NCBI GenBank assembly: GCA_036390175.1
Contig: DASWCG010000235.1
Span: 1-14,835 of the forward strand
Direction: 5' to 3'
DNA from: DASQHY01 sp036390175
GTDB lineage: Bacteria; Acidobacteriota; Terriglobia; Acidiferrales; UBA7541
Length of the DNA: 14,835 nt
Each line of letters opens with the position of its first letter. Positions within the stretch are counted from its first letter, which is position 1. Position numbers and translations under genes: made by a program. The notes under the pieces are model-generated. The model did not search any database and was not told where the DNA came from. It saw only the letters and a list, made by a program, of their open reading frames with translations. Positions 1 through 7,250 of the stretch are shown in pieces.

Positions 1-1
1 G

Positions 2-148
2 ACAGCAGAGAGCGGCGTGTACAAATTCATGTACGGAACCACCGCAGCGCAGCGCACCGTGCTGCGCTCCGCCACGGATCTGATGCTCGACGCTATGCAC
101 GAGTTCGACGAAGCGGTCCGGAACTCTGCGGAGAAGGAACCCTCATGA
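2..148 (+). CDS. C-terminal fragment of a probable DUF4388 (PATAN-type) signalling protein
   Basis: An open frame enters from the left edge and ends at TGA 146-148, giving 48 residues with the true start outside the window. The visible tail runs GVYKFMYG, then a 13-residue connector, then ATDLMLDAMHEFDEAV. This matches the usual end of DUF4388 domains, which have a G-x-F-x-F-x-x-G strand followed by a helix ending in (L/M)DE. DUF4388 proteins in Acidobacteriota, Myxococcota and related groups are usually fused to or encoded beside receiver domains. The stop overlaps the next gene's start as ATGA, so the two are very likely translationally coupled. The family call rests on a short remnant recognised by eye. 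The open frame and the overlap are directly visible, but the domain name is an inference. Confidence 0.5.
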   Translation, partial: TAESGVYKFMYGTTAAQRTVLRSATDLMLDAMHEFDEAVRNSAEKEPS

Positions 149-912
149 GCGAACTTCTTGAGCCCACCCGTGTGGCTGACGAAATGTCCAGTCCGCGCGT
201 CCCCACGGTCTATTTTATTGACGACAGCGCCACGATGCGCGAAGTGATCAAGATTGCTTTCCGCCGGGAAAATATCAACGTGGTGACCTGCGCCGCCGCA
301 TCCGCGGCGCTCGCGCAATTCAGTCAGACGCCGCCCGACGCGGTCATCACCGACGTCATCATGCCGGACAAGGATGGCTACGAGGTCTGCCAGCACATCA
401 AGCAGCATCCGCAATTTGGCCAAACCCCGGTAATTCTGATGTCCGGCGTGGTGAACAAGTCGGTGGCGGAAAAAGCCATTTCCGTTCACGCCGATGAATT
501 GATTCGCAAGCCGTTCCAACCACAGGAGCTCGTCTCTCGCGTGCGGGCATTGATCCACCCGAAACCCGCCGAAACTTCGGAAGCCGAGGAACAGCGTCTG
601 GGATCGAAACCGCTCAGCACTATTTTTGCGCCTCCTCCTCCCTCCGCGCCGCCGGAATATGCCTGGCCGCGCGCGCTGGCCGAGGCCCTCACGCCGCGAC
701 CCGCGGCGCAGCCTCCGATGCCGCAGCGGCCCGTTGCGCCGCCGGCTCCGACGCGGCCCAGCGGCGCAAACGCCGCGGAGCTGCAAAAACTGCGCAACGA
801 AATCATGCGGCTGGAATTGCTGGTGAAAAAGCTGCAGACGGAATTGAGCATCGAAAAGCAGTATTGTGCGTCGCTCGAGCTCCATATCCGTACTCTGCAA
901 GAAGTGAAGTAA
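145..912 (+). CDS. Response regulator with receiver domain, Pro-rich linker and C-terminal coiled coil
   Basis: This 255-residue cytoplasmic protein has a receiver domain at about residues 20-138. The acidic pair is D26/D27, the predicted phosphoacceptor is D70 (in VITDVIMPDKDG), the conserved hydroxyl is S100 (VILMSG), and the lysine is K122 (RKPF). All key residues are present. Residues about 155-208 form a Pro/Ala-rich linker. Residues about 210-255 have heptad spacing and look like a parallel coiled coil. No DNA-binding, GGDEF, HD-GYP or kinase domain follows, so output is probably by protein-protein contact or oligomerisation. The start ATG lies in the ATGA overlap with the upstream gene, and AGAAGGA ahead of it is a usable Shine-Dalgarno sequence. 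M14 is a less likely alternative start. The partner kinase is unknown. Confidence 0.9.
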   Translation: MSELLEPTRVADEMSSPRVPTVYFIDDSATMREVIKIAFRRENINVVTCAAASAALAQFSQTPPDAVITDVIMPDKDGYEVCQHIKQHPQFGQTPVILMSGVVNKSVAEKAISVHADELIRKPFQPQELVSRVRALIHPKPAETSEAEEQRLGSKPLSTIFAPPPPSAPPEYAWPRALAEALTPRPAAQPPMPQRPVAPPAPTRPSGANAAELQKLRNEIMRLELLVKKLQTELSIEKQYCASLELHIRTLQEVK

Positions 913-1095
913 CGTTCCGGAGTTGCGCTCTTCCCGGCCGGGCTTCTTTGTGGGCGATCGCCTTTTCCTGTAAACTGGAAAGGAATAATGGTCATTAAGT
1001 TGACTAGTCTGCGCTCCTTCCAGTAGGCTTTCCGTTTGGTTTGTTCATGGTCTAATGCCGCAAGTCTGCGGTAACCGGCAGTCCATGGAGGAGTC
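913..1095. other. 183-bp intergenic stretch, two short palindromes
   Basis: No gene is supported here. Two short perfect palindromes occur, CCCGGCCGGG (933-942, followed by a pyrimidine-rich tract) and GGCGATCGCC (953-962, followed by TTTT). Either could be a weak termination signal for the response regulator gene, but neither forms a convincing stem-loop with a proper loop. A weak promoter candidate is listed separately. Confidence 0.3.
1000..1029 (+). promoter_or_regulatory. Weak sigma70-like promoter candidate for the Tat protein/amidase pair
   Basis: TTGACT (1000-1005) matches five of six bases of the -35 consensus. TAGGCT (1024-1029) is a poor -10 element (three of six) at an 18-bp spacer. 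It sits about 65 bp upstream of the ATG at 1096, a plausible distance. Confidence is low because of the weak -10 element. Confidence 0.22.
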
Positions 1096-1542
1096 ATGTC
1101 TTCCAAGAACTCCCTTTCCGATAGGAAGCCTGCCAGGCGCGGCGGGGTCTCGCGGCGCGAATTTGCGCGTCGCACGGCCATGGCAACGGCGGCAGCCGCG
1201 GCATGGCCTGGGGCTTTGCTCGGCGAAGCGGCGGCAGCGGCTCCCGGAACAACGCATATTGAACGGACTACCAGTGCCACTCCATTATCCCCATCGAGCC
1301 AGGCTGAAGTGGACCTAAGAGTTCACGCTATCCTCAGCAAGTATGGTTCTCGGCTCAATAACGAGCAAAAATCTGATGTCCGCCGCCTGGCAGCGGAAAC
1401 CCAGAAGTCTATAGACAAACTTCGTTCCTATGCCCTGGACAACTCCGACCAGCCGGCGACGGTTCTAAAGCCGCTGATGGAACGCCCGGCGCGCCCTGCA
1501 GGCCAGCCTGCGTCCACCCCGGCAAAAAAGCCAAAGACGTAA
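1096..1542 (+). CDS. Small Tat-signal exported protein, probable partner of the following amidase
   Basis: This 148-residue protein carries a clear twin-arginine signal: a basic n-region, the motif SRREFA (R20, R21), then an alanine-rich hydrophobic stretch at about residues 27-48. Tat substrates normally cross the membrane folded. The mature part is only about 100 residues, with a helical middle (about 70-118, charged, no cysteines) and a Pro/Ala/Lys-rich tail. I recognise no enzymatic domain. GGAGGAG at 1087-1093 is a strong but closely spaced ribosome-binding site for this ATG. The amidase gene starts 12 bp after its stop, so the two genes very likely share an mRNA. I suspect it is an accessory subunit or chaperone-like partner of the amidase, from context only. 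Tat export is well supported, while the function is unknown. Confidence 0.85.
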   Translation: MSSKNSLSDRKPARRGGVSRREFARRTAMATAAAAAWPGALLGEAAAAAPGTTHIERTTSATPLSPSSQAEVDLRVHAILSKYGSRLNNEQKSDVRRLAAETQKSIDKLRSYALDNSDQPATVLKPLMERPARPAGQPASTPAKKPKT

Positions 1543-1554
1543 AAAAGGAGCAGC

Positions 1555-2964
1555 ATGCTGGGCCCCGACATCCTTTACCTTCCCGTCTCCGAACTTGCCA
1601 GGCGCATCGAATCGCGAAAGATTTCTCCGGTCGAATTGACCGAAAGCTATCTCGCGCGGAGCGAAAAGCTTGGGCCGAAACTCAATGCCTATGCAACCCT
1701 GACTGCCGATCTCGCGCTGCAGCAGGCCCGCAAAGCGGAGAGCGAAATCAAGGCGGGCCACTATCGCGGGCGGCTTCACGGAATTCCTTACGCCGCAAAG
1801 GATTTGCTTGCGGTGAAGGGTTATCCAACAAGCTGGGGGGCAAAGCCCTTCGCCGACCGGAAATTCGATTACAACGCGGCGATCATCGGAAACTTGAATC
1901 GTGCAGGTGCGGTGCTGCTCGGTAAAGCCGCGATGATCGAGCTTGCCGGAGGCATGGGGTATCGCTTCGCTTCCGCTTCGATTTCGGCGGCGGCAAAGAA
2001 CCCCTGGAACCAGGACTGCTGGACTTGCGGGTCGTCCTCCGGGTCTGGGGCCATCGTGGCGGCGGCCCTCGCGCCATTCGCAATAGGCACAGAGACGTGG
2101 GGCTCGATTATTTGCCCCGCGGCGTTCTGCGGCGTGACCGGGCTGCGCCCGACATTCGGCCGCGTCAGCAGGTACGGCGCCATGGCGCTGGCTTATTCCA
2201 TGGACAAAATCGGCCCTCTCGCCCGGACGGCGGAGGATTGTGCGATGGTCCTTGCGGTCATTTCGGGCCACGATCCCCAGGATCGCGGAACCCTTACGCT
2301 TGATCAGGCAACGTTTATCAACAGCCCGTCGCAGGACCTCAGCACCAAATCTCTTCGCTTTGGCTGGCTCGCGAACGCCTGGAACAACGTTGAACCAAGT
2401 CTTGCGAAGGCCGTGGATGAAGCCATGCGTGTGGTCAGGAAATATGCCGGGAAGGTTGCCGGCGCGAAACTTCCGGAAGGGCCGTTTGATGAAGCCGCAA
2501 ACGTGATCGTAGCCGTCGAAGGAGCCTCCGCTTTCGAATCGCTCATCGAGAGCGGGCGCTGCGCCGACCTGACCGACCCGCTTGGCAAGATTGCCGGCTA
2601 CGTCAATCAGCAGATTTCCGGAACCGACTATCTCCATGCGCTGCGCGTTCGCGGCATTCTGCAGAAGAAGATGGCTGAGCTTTACGAAACGTTCGACGTG
2701 CTGATCGCCCCTTCTCAACCTTTGGCTGCCACACCGCTCGATTTCGACCTCGAGAAGGGCCTCTCCTTCGCGGACCCGCAGGGTGCCATCGGCAACCTTT
2801 GCGGACTACCGGCAATTAGCGTTCCTTGCGGCTTCACGGACAAGAAGCTGCCGGTGGGGTTGCAATTCATGGCGCGCGCCGGAAATGATCGCGCTGTGGT
2901 CGCAGCCGCTCGCGCCTTCCAGCAGCACACAAACTGGCACTTGAGACGGCCGCAAATTTCGTGA
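1555..2964 (+). CDS. Amidase-signature (AS) family hydrolase
   Basis: This 469-residue enzyme of the amidase-signature family hydrolyses C-N amide bonds through a Ser-cisSer-Lys triad. Predicted residues are K82 (in GIPYAAKDLL), cis-serine S160 (in CGSSSGSG) and nucleophile S184 (in GTETWGSIICPAAFCG). The 24-residue spacing between the two serines equals that of fatty acid amide hydrolase. The usual DTGGS around the nucleophile is ETWGS here. The length is normal for the family. The protein begins directly with the catalytic fold and has no signal peptide or membrane segment. An AAGGAG site lies shortly before the ATG. I see no GatB or GatC neighbour and the motif differs from GatA, so a tRNA-amidotransferase role is unlikely. 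The substrate cannot be inferred. The gene follows a Tat-signal protein by 12 bp and converges on the minus-strand gene ending at 3005. Confidence 0.93.
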   Translation: MLGPDILYLPVSELARRIESRKISPVELTESYLARSEKLGPKLNAYATLTADLALQQARKAESEIKAGHYRGRLHGIPYAAKDLLAVKGYPTSWGAKPFADRKFDYNAAIIGNLNRAGAVLLGKAAMIELAGGMGYRFASASISAAAKNPWNQDCWTCGSSSGSGAIVAAALAPFAIGTETWGSIICPAAFCGVTGLRPTFGRVSRYGAMALAYSMDKIGPLARTAEDCAMVLAVISGHDPQDRGTLTLDQATFINSPSQDLSTKSLRFGWLANAWNNVEPSLAKAVDEAMRVVRKYAGKVAGAKLPEGPFDEAANVIVAVEGASAFESLIESGRCADLTDPLGKIAGYVNQQISGTDYLHALRVRGILQKKMAELYETFDVLIAPSQPLAATPLDFDLEKGLSFADPQGAIGNLCGLPAISVPCGFTDKKLPVGLQFMARAGNDRAVVAAARAFQQHTNWHLRRPQIS

Positions 2965-3004
2965 TCCGCGACTGGTAATCCGCCGTACTAGAGTGGCCAA
3001 TTCA

Positions 3005-3814
3005 TCAGCGCTTCTTCACCTTGTAATCGGAAAAGCTGACCTCCCCAGCGACGGGATTGCCACCATAGGTGCCGGTCAGGTTCAGCTTCTGCGGCAACTG
3101 CAGTCCGCTTGCCTCCAGATAGTCAATGCGGACATTCAAATGGGTGCTCTCGGCCGACGACTTGGACTGATAATCACCCACATAGCCGGCCAGCAAGAAA
3201 CCTTTTGCCGTCTTGGTGAATCGGGGCTCGATGGTACTGTCAAACTCCGCAGTCTTGATTCTCAATGATGTAATGGCAAGGTCTTTGCTCATGGTGATTA
3301 CGACATCCGCCGCGCCTTCCTTATAAAGGAGGCGATATTGAGTCTCTTGCTCTTCCAATTGGTATTCACTGTCAACTTCCGGGAAGGGCGGCATGAGCAG
3401 GAAAATCGATGCCGTCTGATAAAACCCTGTGAGGGTTTGCTCCATTCCGCTATAAATCTGATTCAGACTCTTGACCATCTCGTCGTTCCCGGCAGGAACG
3501 TCGTTGTGCGTGACCGCAACGGCGCCATCGGGTCCCAGGGAAACCGAGAAGCGAATCTGGTTCAGCGTTTTCAATCCTTCATCCGCGGCGGCGGGATTCG
3601 TTTTCCGCAAGTCCGCAATCATCGCCTCCCAATTCGGCCAGGAGCTGCACTGAAATTCGACCAACCCTTCGTTTCTGAGGTTGTAATAGGCCTGACGCGC
3701 TTGTCTGACAGTCTCCTTCTTGGCGGCCGCAGTCTGAGCCGATACCGAGGGCGCAACAAGCAAACAACAGATCAGGAACGAAAACCACAATTTGGGACTG
3801 CTTGAGTCTTTCAT
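3005..3814 (-). CDS. Secreted protein of unknown function
   Basis: This 269-residue protein has a signal peptide: basic/polar residues 1-9, hydrophobic core about 10-22, and probable cleavage after SVSA (26/27). No lipobox cysteine is seen at the cleavage site. The N-terminal half is helical and charged (about 30-110), and the C-terminal half alternates as beta strands. The ending, with GLQLPQKLNL followed by FSDYKVKK, recalls the strand pattern of LolA-like periplasmic proteins, but the resemblance is loose and I do not assign the family. A GGAG sequence about six bases upstream supports the ATG at 3814. The gene follows the hybrid kinase gene on the same strand after 49 bp and may be co-transcribed with it. 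It converges on the amidase gene with only 40 bp between them and no clear terminator. Confidence 0.75.
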   Translation of the reverse strand: MKDSSSPKLWFSFLICCLLVAPSVSAQTAAAKKETVRQARQAYYNLRNEGLVEFQCSSWPNWEAMIADLRKTNPAAADEGLKTLNQIRFSVSLGPDGAVAVTHNDVPAGNDEMVKSLNQIYSGMEQTLTGFYQTASIFLLMPPFPEVDSEYQLEEQETQYRLLYKEGAADVVITMSKDLAITSLRIKTAEFDSTIEPRFTKTAKGFLLAGYVGDYQSKSSAESTHLNVRIDYLEASGLQLPQKLNLTGTYGGNPVAGEVSFSDYKVKKR

Positions 3815-3863
3815 GTCTGTCTCCAGTCATCGAATCGGTGAGCGTGCTTAAGCATGCCGTCTC

Positions 3864-6275
3864 CTAGGATTGTTGCCCGCTGCGGAGGACGTCGCGGATC
3901 ATGTGAACCAGCGCGGCGCGCGTGAAAGGTTTCGTCAGCAAGACCGTGGAGGGGTCCCAACCGCCGTAGTGCGTTGTGGAATACTCGGTGTACCCCGACA
4001 TGAAGATAACTTTTATGCCGCGGCGCAACAGCGCGAGGTGCGCGGCGAGGTCCCGGCCGGACATGCCCGGCATGACCATGTCGGTCAGGAGAACGTCAAT
4101 CTTCCCCATGTGGTTTCGGGCGGCTTCCAGCGCTTCGATTCCGTCTTTGGCTTCCAGGACCGTATAGCCGCTTAACGCCAAGAACTCGCGGGTGATCTCG
4201 CGGACGTCCTGCTCATCTTCGGCCAGCAAGATCGTTTCGGAGCCGTGAGGCAGTTCGGCAGGGATGCTGGTGGGACTGGGTGCTTCCACGGCTTCTTCCA
4301 CGCGCGGCAAATAGATTTTGAAGGAAGTCCCTTTCCCGGGTTCGCTGTACACCCAGATGAATCCGCCGCTTTGTTTGACCACCCCGTAGACCGTCGCTAG
4401 TCCGAGGCCGGTTCCCTTCCCCTTCTCCTTGGTTGTGAAGAATGGCTCAAAAATGTGCGCTTGGGTTTCGGCGTCCATTCCCGTGCCCGTGTCGGTCACG
4501 GTGAGGAGAACGTACGGGCCGGGCGTAAGCACTCGGTGGGTGGTTCGGCACGAGGAATCCAGGTCGGCGTTCGACGTCTCGATGCATAAGCGGCCGCCAT
4601 TGGGCATCGCGTCGCGGGCATTGACGGCAAGATTCATGATGACCTGTTCGATTTGGTTGGCGTCGGCGCGCACGGGCCCCAAGAGATCGCCGGTCCGAAT
4701 CAGCAGTTCCACGTCCTCGCCGATCAGTCGGGGCAGCAAGTGCCCCAGTTCTTTGACAATCGAATTCAGGGAAATCACCTTGGGCTGCAACACCTGCATG
4801 CGGCTGAAGGCCAGTAATTGGCGTGTGAGCGCAGTCGCGCGGTCGGCGGCCTTGTCAATTTGCTCCGCCTTGCGGCGCACCTTTTCGTTGGTGACCGATT
4901 CCTGCAAGAGTAGCTCGGAATGGCCCTTCACGATCATCAGCAGGTTATTGAAATCGTGGGCCACGCCGCCGGCTAACCGGCCGACCGCCTCCATCTTCTG
5001 CGCCTGACGCAGTTGGTCTTCGAGGTGCTTGCGCTCGGTAACATCCTGCGCCACGACGAGCGTCGCCCGGCGCCCGCCGAATTCCAGGTCGTGCGAGGTG
5101 ATCTCGGCTTCGAACACGCGGCCGTCTTTGCGTTTGTGCCTCCAAACGGCAGGCGGTATCACTGCTCCCCACGGCCGCTCCACCCTTTTTTTCAGGAGGG
5201 GGATATCGGATTCCGGGCGCACGTCGGTCAACCGAAGCTGAAGAAACTCCTCGCGAGAATAGCCGTATTGTTCGACGGCTTTGTCGTTGACCTCGAGGAA
5301 TTGCAGTGTCTCTTTGTCAAAAAGCCAAGTAGGCAGCGGATTGTGGGAGAAGAGCAAACGAAACACCGACTCGCTCTTCCGAAGGGCTTCTTCCGTGCGT
5401 TTGCGTTCGATGGCCAGCGCGATCTGTTCGCCGACGGACGCCAGGAACTGCACGTCGCGTTCGCTGTAGGCGTTCTTGTCCTCGTAGTGCTGCACGGCCA
5501 GGACTCCGATGGTCTCCGATGGCGTTTGCAGCGGCACGCCAAGCCATGCAGGCGAAGGAGAGCCTACCAGCTCGACCTCACCCTGTGCGGCCAATTGGTC
5601 GAAGACATCCTGGGGGATCAACATCGGGCGGCCCATGCGGAACACATAGGCCGTGCAGCTTCGCCCGGCCTTTACCGGCGGCGGTGCGCTATCGTATTGG
5701 TCGGCGAAAAAAGGAAAATGAAACATCCCGGTGACGCGGTCGTAGAGCGCGACAAAGCAGTTCTCTGCCGGCAGCACCTTTTTCAGCGCCAGGTGAATTT
5801 TCCCCAGCAGTTCATCCAGGTTGTTTGTCAGGGTGAGTGCGTGGATCACTTCGGAAATGACCTGCCGCTCGGCCTCGGCGCGGACACGGTCGGAGACGTC
5901 CCGATAGTTGACCACCAATGCCCGCATCTCCGGGTCGCCCAGAAGATTCTGTGCCGCAGCTTCGACCCACCGGGACGAACCGTCCCGCCCAACCATCCGG
6001 CATTGCACGTGAACCGTGCCTCCGGGGTTTGCCACGAGCTCGCCTAAGCGTTCCCGGCACATCGGCTGATCCTCGGGGTGGACCAACTCCAATCCGTCTC
6101 GTCCGATGAGTTCCTCCGTGGTGTAGCCGAGAATTTTGGCTGCTGCGGCGTTGGCGAAAAGATAGGTGGAATCCGCGCTGAGCAGCGCGTACATCTCGTC
6201 GGAGTTTTCCAGCAGCGCGCGCAACTGCCGCGCGCCGACAGCGATACGGGGCTGGTCTACAGCGCTGTTACCCAT
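3864..6275 (-). CDS. Soluble PAS-GAF-PAS hybrid histidine kinase with receiver domain
   Basis: This 803-residue hybrid kinase is numbered from ATG 6275. Domains in order are PAS (about 15-130), GAF (about 140-292), PAS (about 300-418), HisKA (about 425-495, phosphorylated H440 in GGVAHDFNN), HATPase_c (about 535-658) and receiver (about 680-800, phosphoacceptor D732 in LLTDMVMPG, lysine K782). The ATPase boxes are intact: NLAVNARDA with N552, DTGTGM at 595, FEPFFTTK, and GKGTGLGL. No membrane segment is present, so it should sense a cytoplasmic signal. No phosphotransfer protein or DNA-binding regulator gene lies beside it. Reading can also begin at TTG 6290 (five extra residues), but nothing resembling a ribosome-binding site precedes that codon, whereas TTGGAA lies before the ATG. 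The start is therefore tentative. The secreted-protein gene lies 49 bp downstream. Confidence 0.93.
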   Translation of the reverse strand: MGNSAVDQPRIAVGARQLRALLENSDEMYALLSADSTYLFANAAAAKILGYTTEELIGRDGLELVHPEDQPMCRERLGELVANPGGTVHVQCRMVGRDGSSRWVEAAAQNLLGDPEMRALVVNYRDVSDRVRAEAERQVISEVIHALTLTNNLDELLGKIHLALKKVLPAENCFVALYDRVTGMFHFPFFADQYDSAPPPVKAGRSCTAYVFRMGRPMLIPQDVFDQLAAQGEVELVGSPSPAWLGVPLQTPSETIGVLAVQHYEDKNAYSERDVQFLASVGEQIALAIERKRTEEALRKSESVFRLLFSHNPLPTWLFDKETLQFLEVNDKAVEQYGYSREEFLQLRLTDVRPESDIPLLKKRVERPWGAVIPPAVWRHKRKDGRVFEAEITSHDLEFGGRRATLVVAQDVTERKHLEDQLRQAQKMEAVGRLAGGVAHDFNNLLMIVKGHSELLLQESVTNEKVRRKAEQIDKAADRATALTRQLLAFSRMQVLQPKVISLNSIVKELGHLLPRLIGEDVELLIRTGDLLGPVRADANQIEQVIMNLAVNARDAMPNGGRLCIETSNADLDSSCRTTHRVLTPGPYVLLTVTDTGTGMDAETQAHIFEPFFTTKEKGKGTGLGLATVYGVVKQSGGFIWVYSEPGKGTSFKIYLPRVEEAVEAPSPTSIPAELPHGSETILLAEDEQDVREITREFLALSGYTVLEAKDGIEALEAARNHMGKIDVLLTDMVMPGMSGRDLAAHLALLRRGIKVIFMSGYTEYSTTHYGGWDPSTVLLTKPFTRAALVHMIRDVLRSGQQS

Positions 6276-6293
6276 GCGGCCGGTTTCCAATGA

Positions 6294-6321
6294 ACGGGGC
6301 CGGCGGACGGGCAGACCCCGT
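6294..6321 (-). promoter_or_regulatory. Leader hairpin just upstream of the histidine kinase start
   Basis: ACGGGG (6294-6299) and CCCCGT (6316-6321) form a perfect 6-bp inverted repeat with a 16-nt GC-rich loop. In the kinase mRNA this stem would end only a few bases before TTG 6290 and about 18 bases before ATG 6275. It could affect initiation or start choice. A 6-bp repeat can arise by chance in GC-rich DNA. Confidence 0.3.
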
Positions 6322-6384
6322 ACTTGACTAGACTCGACTACTCTACCCGGAAGATCGGGCGCACCCGCTCACCACACACATTCC

Positions 6385-6390
6385 ATTCTA
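6385..6390 (-). promoter_or_regulatory. Candidate -10 element for the histidine kinase gene
   Basis: On the minus strand this reads TAGAAT, five of six matches to TATAAT, about 110 bp upstream of ATG 6275. I find no good -35 hexamer at 16-18 bp from it, so it is only a candidate. Confidence 0.22.
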
Positions 6391-6510
6391 GCTGCGCCCT
6401 GGCAGCTTTGGGCCGAAACTGAGTCCAGGTGTAACGAATGCGTTATCCGAAATTCCCTGAATCTACAACCGGCCGCCATTGTGGCACGTGGTGTGTCGCC
6501 AGCGCCGCGG

Positions 6511-6540
6511 TTGGAAATCGCGCAGGGCGCGTGTTACGCT
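6511..6540 (+). promoter_or_regulatory. Candidate promoter for the YetF-family gene
   Basis: TTGGAA (6511-6516) and TACGCT (6535-6540) lie 18 bp apart. The -10 element is preceded by TGT, which fits an extended -10 pattern. The hexamer itself is weak (three of six). Transcription from here would give a leader of about 65 nt. Confidence 0.25.
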
Positions 6541-6601
6541 CCGCCAGCCAGAGAGCCAGCGGCAGCATCTCGCCCCTCTGCTGCGCGATAATTGGCGCTC
6601 C

Positions 6602-6607
6602 AGGAGG
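6602..6607 (+). promoter_or_regulatory. Strong ribosome-binding site AGGAGG that fixes a TTG start
   Basis: AGGAGG ends five bases before TTG 6613. Upstream TTG 6592 lies before this site and so cannot use it, and ATG 6637 is 29 bases beyond it. The site therefore selects TTG 6613 as the YetF start. Confidence 0.75.
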
Positions 6608-6612
6608 ACACC

Positions 6613-7203
6613 TTGCACGCAAAACCTTGGACAGACATGTTCGTATTGACTTTGCCCATCTGGGAGAAAATCCTGCGGTCCGTGGTCGTCTATTTGTTCC
6701 TGGTGATAGGCCTGCGCCTGGCGGGTAAACGCGAACTAGCGCAGTTGAACCCCTTTGACCTGGTTGTATTGCTCACACTTTCCAACACCGTCCAAAATGC
6801 CATCATCGGCAACGATAATTCCGTTACCGGCGGGATCATCGGTGCTGCCACGCTGCTGGCAATCAATTATCTTGTCGTTCGGTTTCTCTACGGTCGCAGG
6901 AAACTGGAGCAAGTCGTCGAGGGGCAGCCGGACGTGCTGATCGAGGGAGGGCGTATTCGTAGGAATCTGCTCCGCAAAGACCTGATCTCGCTTCCGGAGC
7001 TTGAAGCCGCCGCTCATCGCCAGGGATTTGCGTCGCTCGACGATGTTGAGCGAGCCGTGCTCGAACCCGGCGGGACGATTTCGTTCATCGCCAAGAAGCC
7101 GGCGCCGGAAGAATCGCGCCATCAAGAGCTCCTGAAGCGCCTGGACCAGGTAATGGGAGAACTGACCCGCCTCCGGGGAATGCCGGCGCCGCCGCAGGCG
7201 TGA
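6613..7203 (+). CDS. YetF/DUF421 family membrane protein
   Basis: This 196-residue integral membrane protein belongs to the DUF421/YetF family, whose biochemical role is poorly known; some members affect spore or envelope properties in Bacillus. There are three N-terminal membrane segments (about 20-38, 48-66 and 71-92). The hallmark GKRELAQLNPFDLV lies at 38-51 and continues into SNTVQNAIIG. The cytosolic YetF domain (about 95-165) shows LISLPELEAA and DDVERAVLEPGGTISF, the typical ending of the family. The last 30 residues form a charged helix. The start is a TTG chosen from a well-placed AGGAGG. The gene is alone on its strand: it diverges from the kinase gene and converges on the RDD gene with 47 bp between stops. 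Confidence 0.9.
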   Translation: MHAKPWTDMFVLTLPIWEKILRSVVVYLFLVIGLRLAGKRELAQLNPFDLVVLLTLSNTVQNAIIGNDNSVTGGIIGAATLLAINYLVVRFLYGRRKLEQVVEGQPDVLIEGGRIRRNLLRKDLISLPELEAAAHRQGFASLDDVERAVLEPGGTISFIAKKPAPEESRHQELLKRLDQVMGELTRLRGMPAPPQA

Positions 7204-7204
7204 C

Positions 7205-7232
7205 GTTCGTCTGAAGCCCGCCCGACGAATTT
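7205..7232 (+). terminator. Weak terminator-like hairpin between convergent YetF and RDD genes
   Basis: TTCGTC (7206-7211) pairs with GACGAA (7224-7229) around a 12-nt loop, and TTT follows. The stem is short and the T-run minimal, so this is a weak candidate for ending the YetF transcript. It lacks a T-run on the other strand. Confidence 0.3.
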
Positions 7233-7250
7233 CCACGCCGCGAGCTCCCG

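Larger units (their letters stand above)
6276..6612. other. Intergenic region between divergent kinase and YetF genes
   Basis: About 320-340 bp without a supported gene separate the minus-strand kinase gene from the plus-strand YetF gene, so it should hold promoters for both. Visible elements are a hairpin next to the kinase start, pentamer repeats GACTA/GACTC/GACTA at 6326-6340, and two weak promoter candidates listed separately. The CACGTG core at 6485-6490 is an isolated palindrome. I see no small coding gene or structured RNA family that I recognise. Confidence 0.6.

Noticed and set aside
933..966. Palindromes CCCGGCCGGG and GGCGATCGCC as a rho-independent terminator
   Set aside because: Neither leaves a realistic loop with a stem longer than three base pairs, and the T-runs are short.
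486..1280. Minus-strand open frame covering the end of the response regulator and the Tat gene start
   Set aside because: It crosses two supported plus-strand genes and gives a Ser/Arg/Ala-rich product without a domain.
1465..2718. Minus-strand open frame of 417 codons opposite the amidase
   Set aside because: It is antisense to a complete amidase with an intact triad, and its translation shows no domain.
1555..2964. Amidase as GatA of the tRNA amidotransferase
   Set aside because: The nucleophile region is ETWGS rather than DTGGS, and no gatB or gatC lies nearby.
5013..6047. Long plus-strand open frame opposite the histidine kinase
   Set aside because: The antisense frame stays open because of GC-rich codon bias. 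The product has no recognisable domain, while the minus strand encodes intact PAS and GAF domains.
6482..6500. TGGCACG sequence suggesting a sigma54 promoter upstream of the YetF gene
   Set aside because: The -24-like half is good, but the expected GC of the -12 element is not at the required 10-bp spacing, and no sigma54 activator gene is adjacent.
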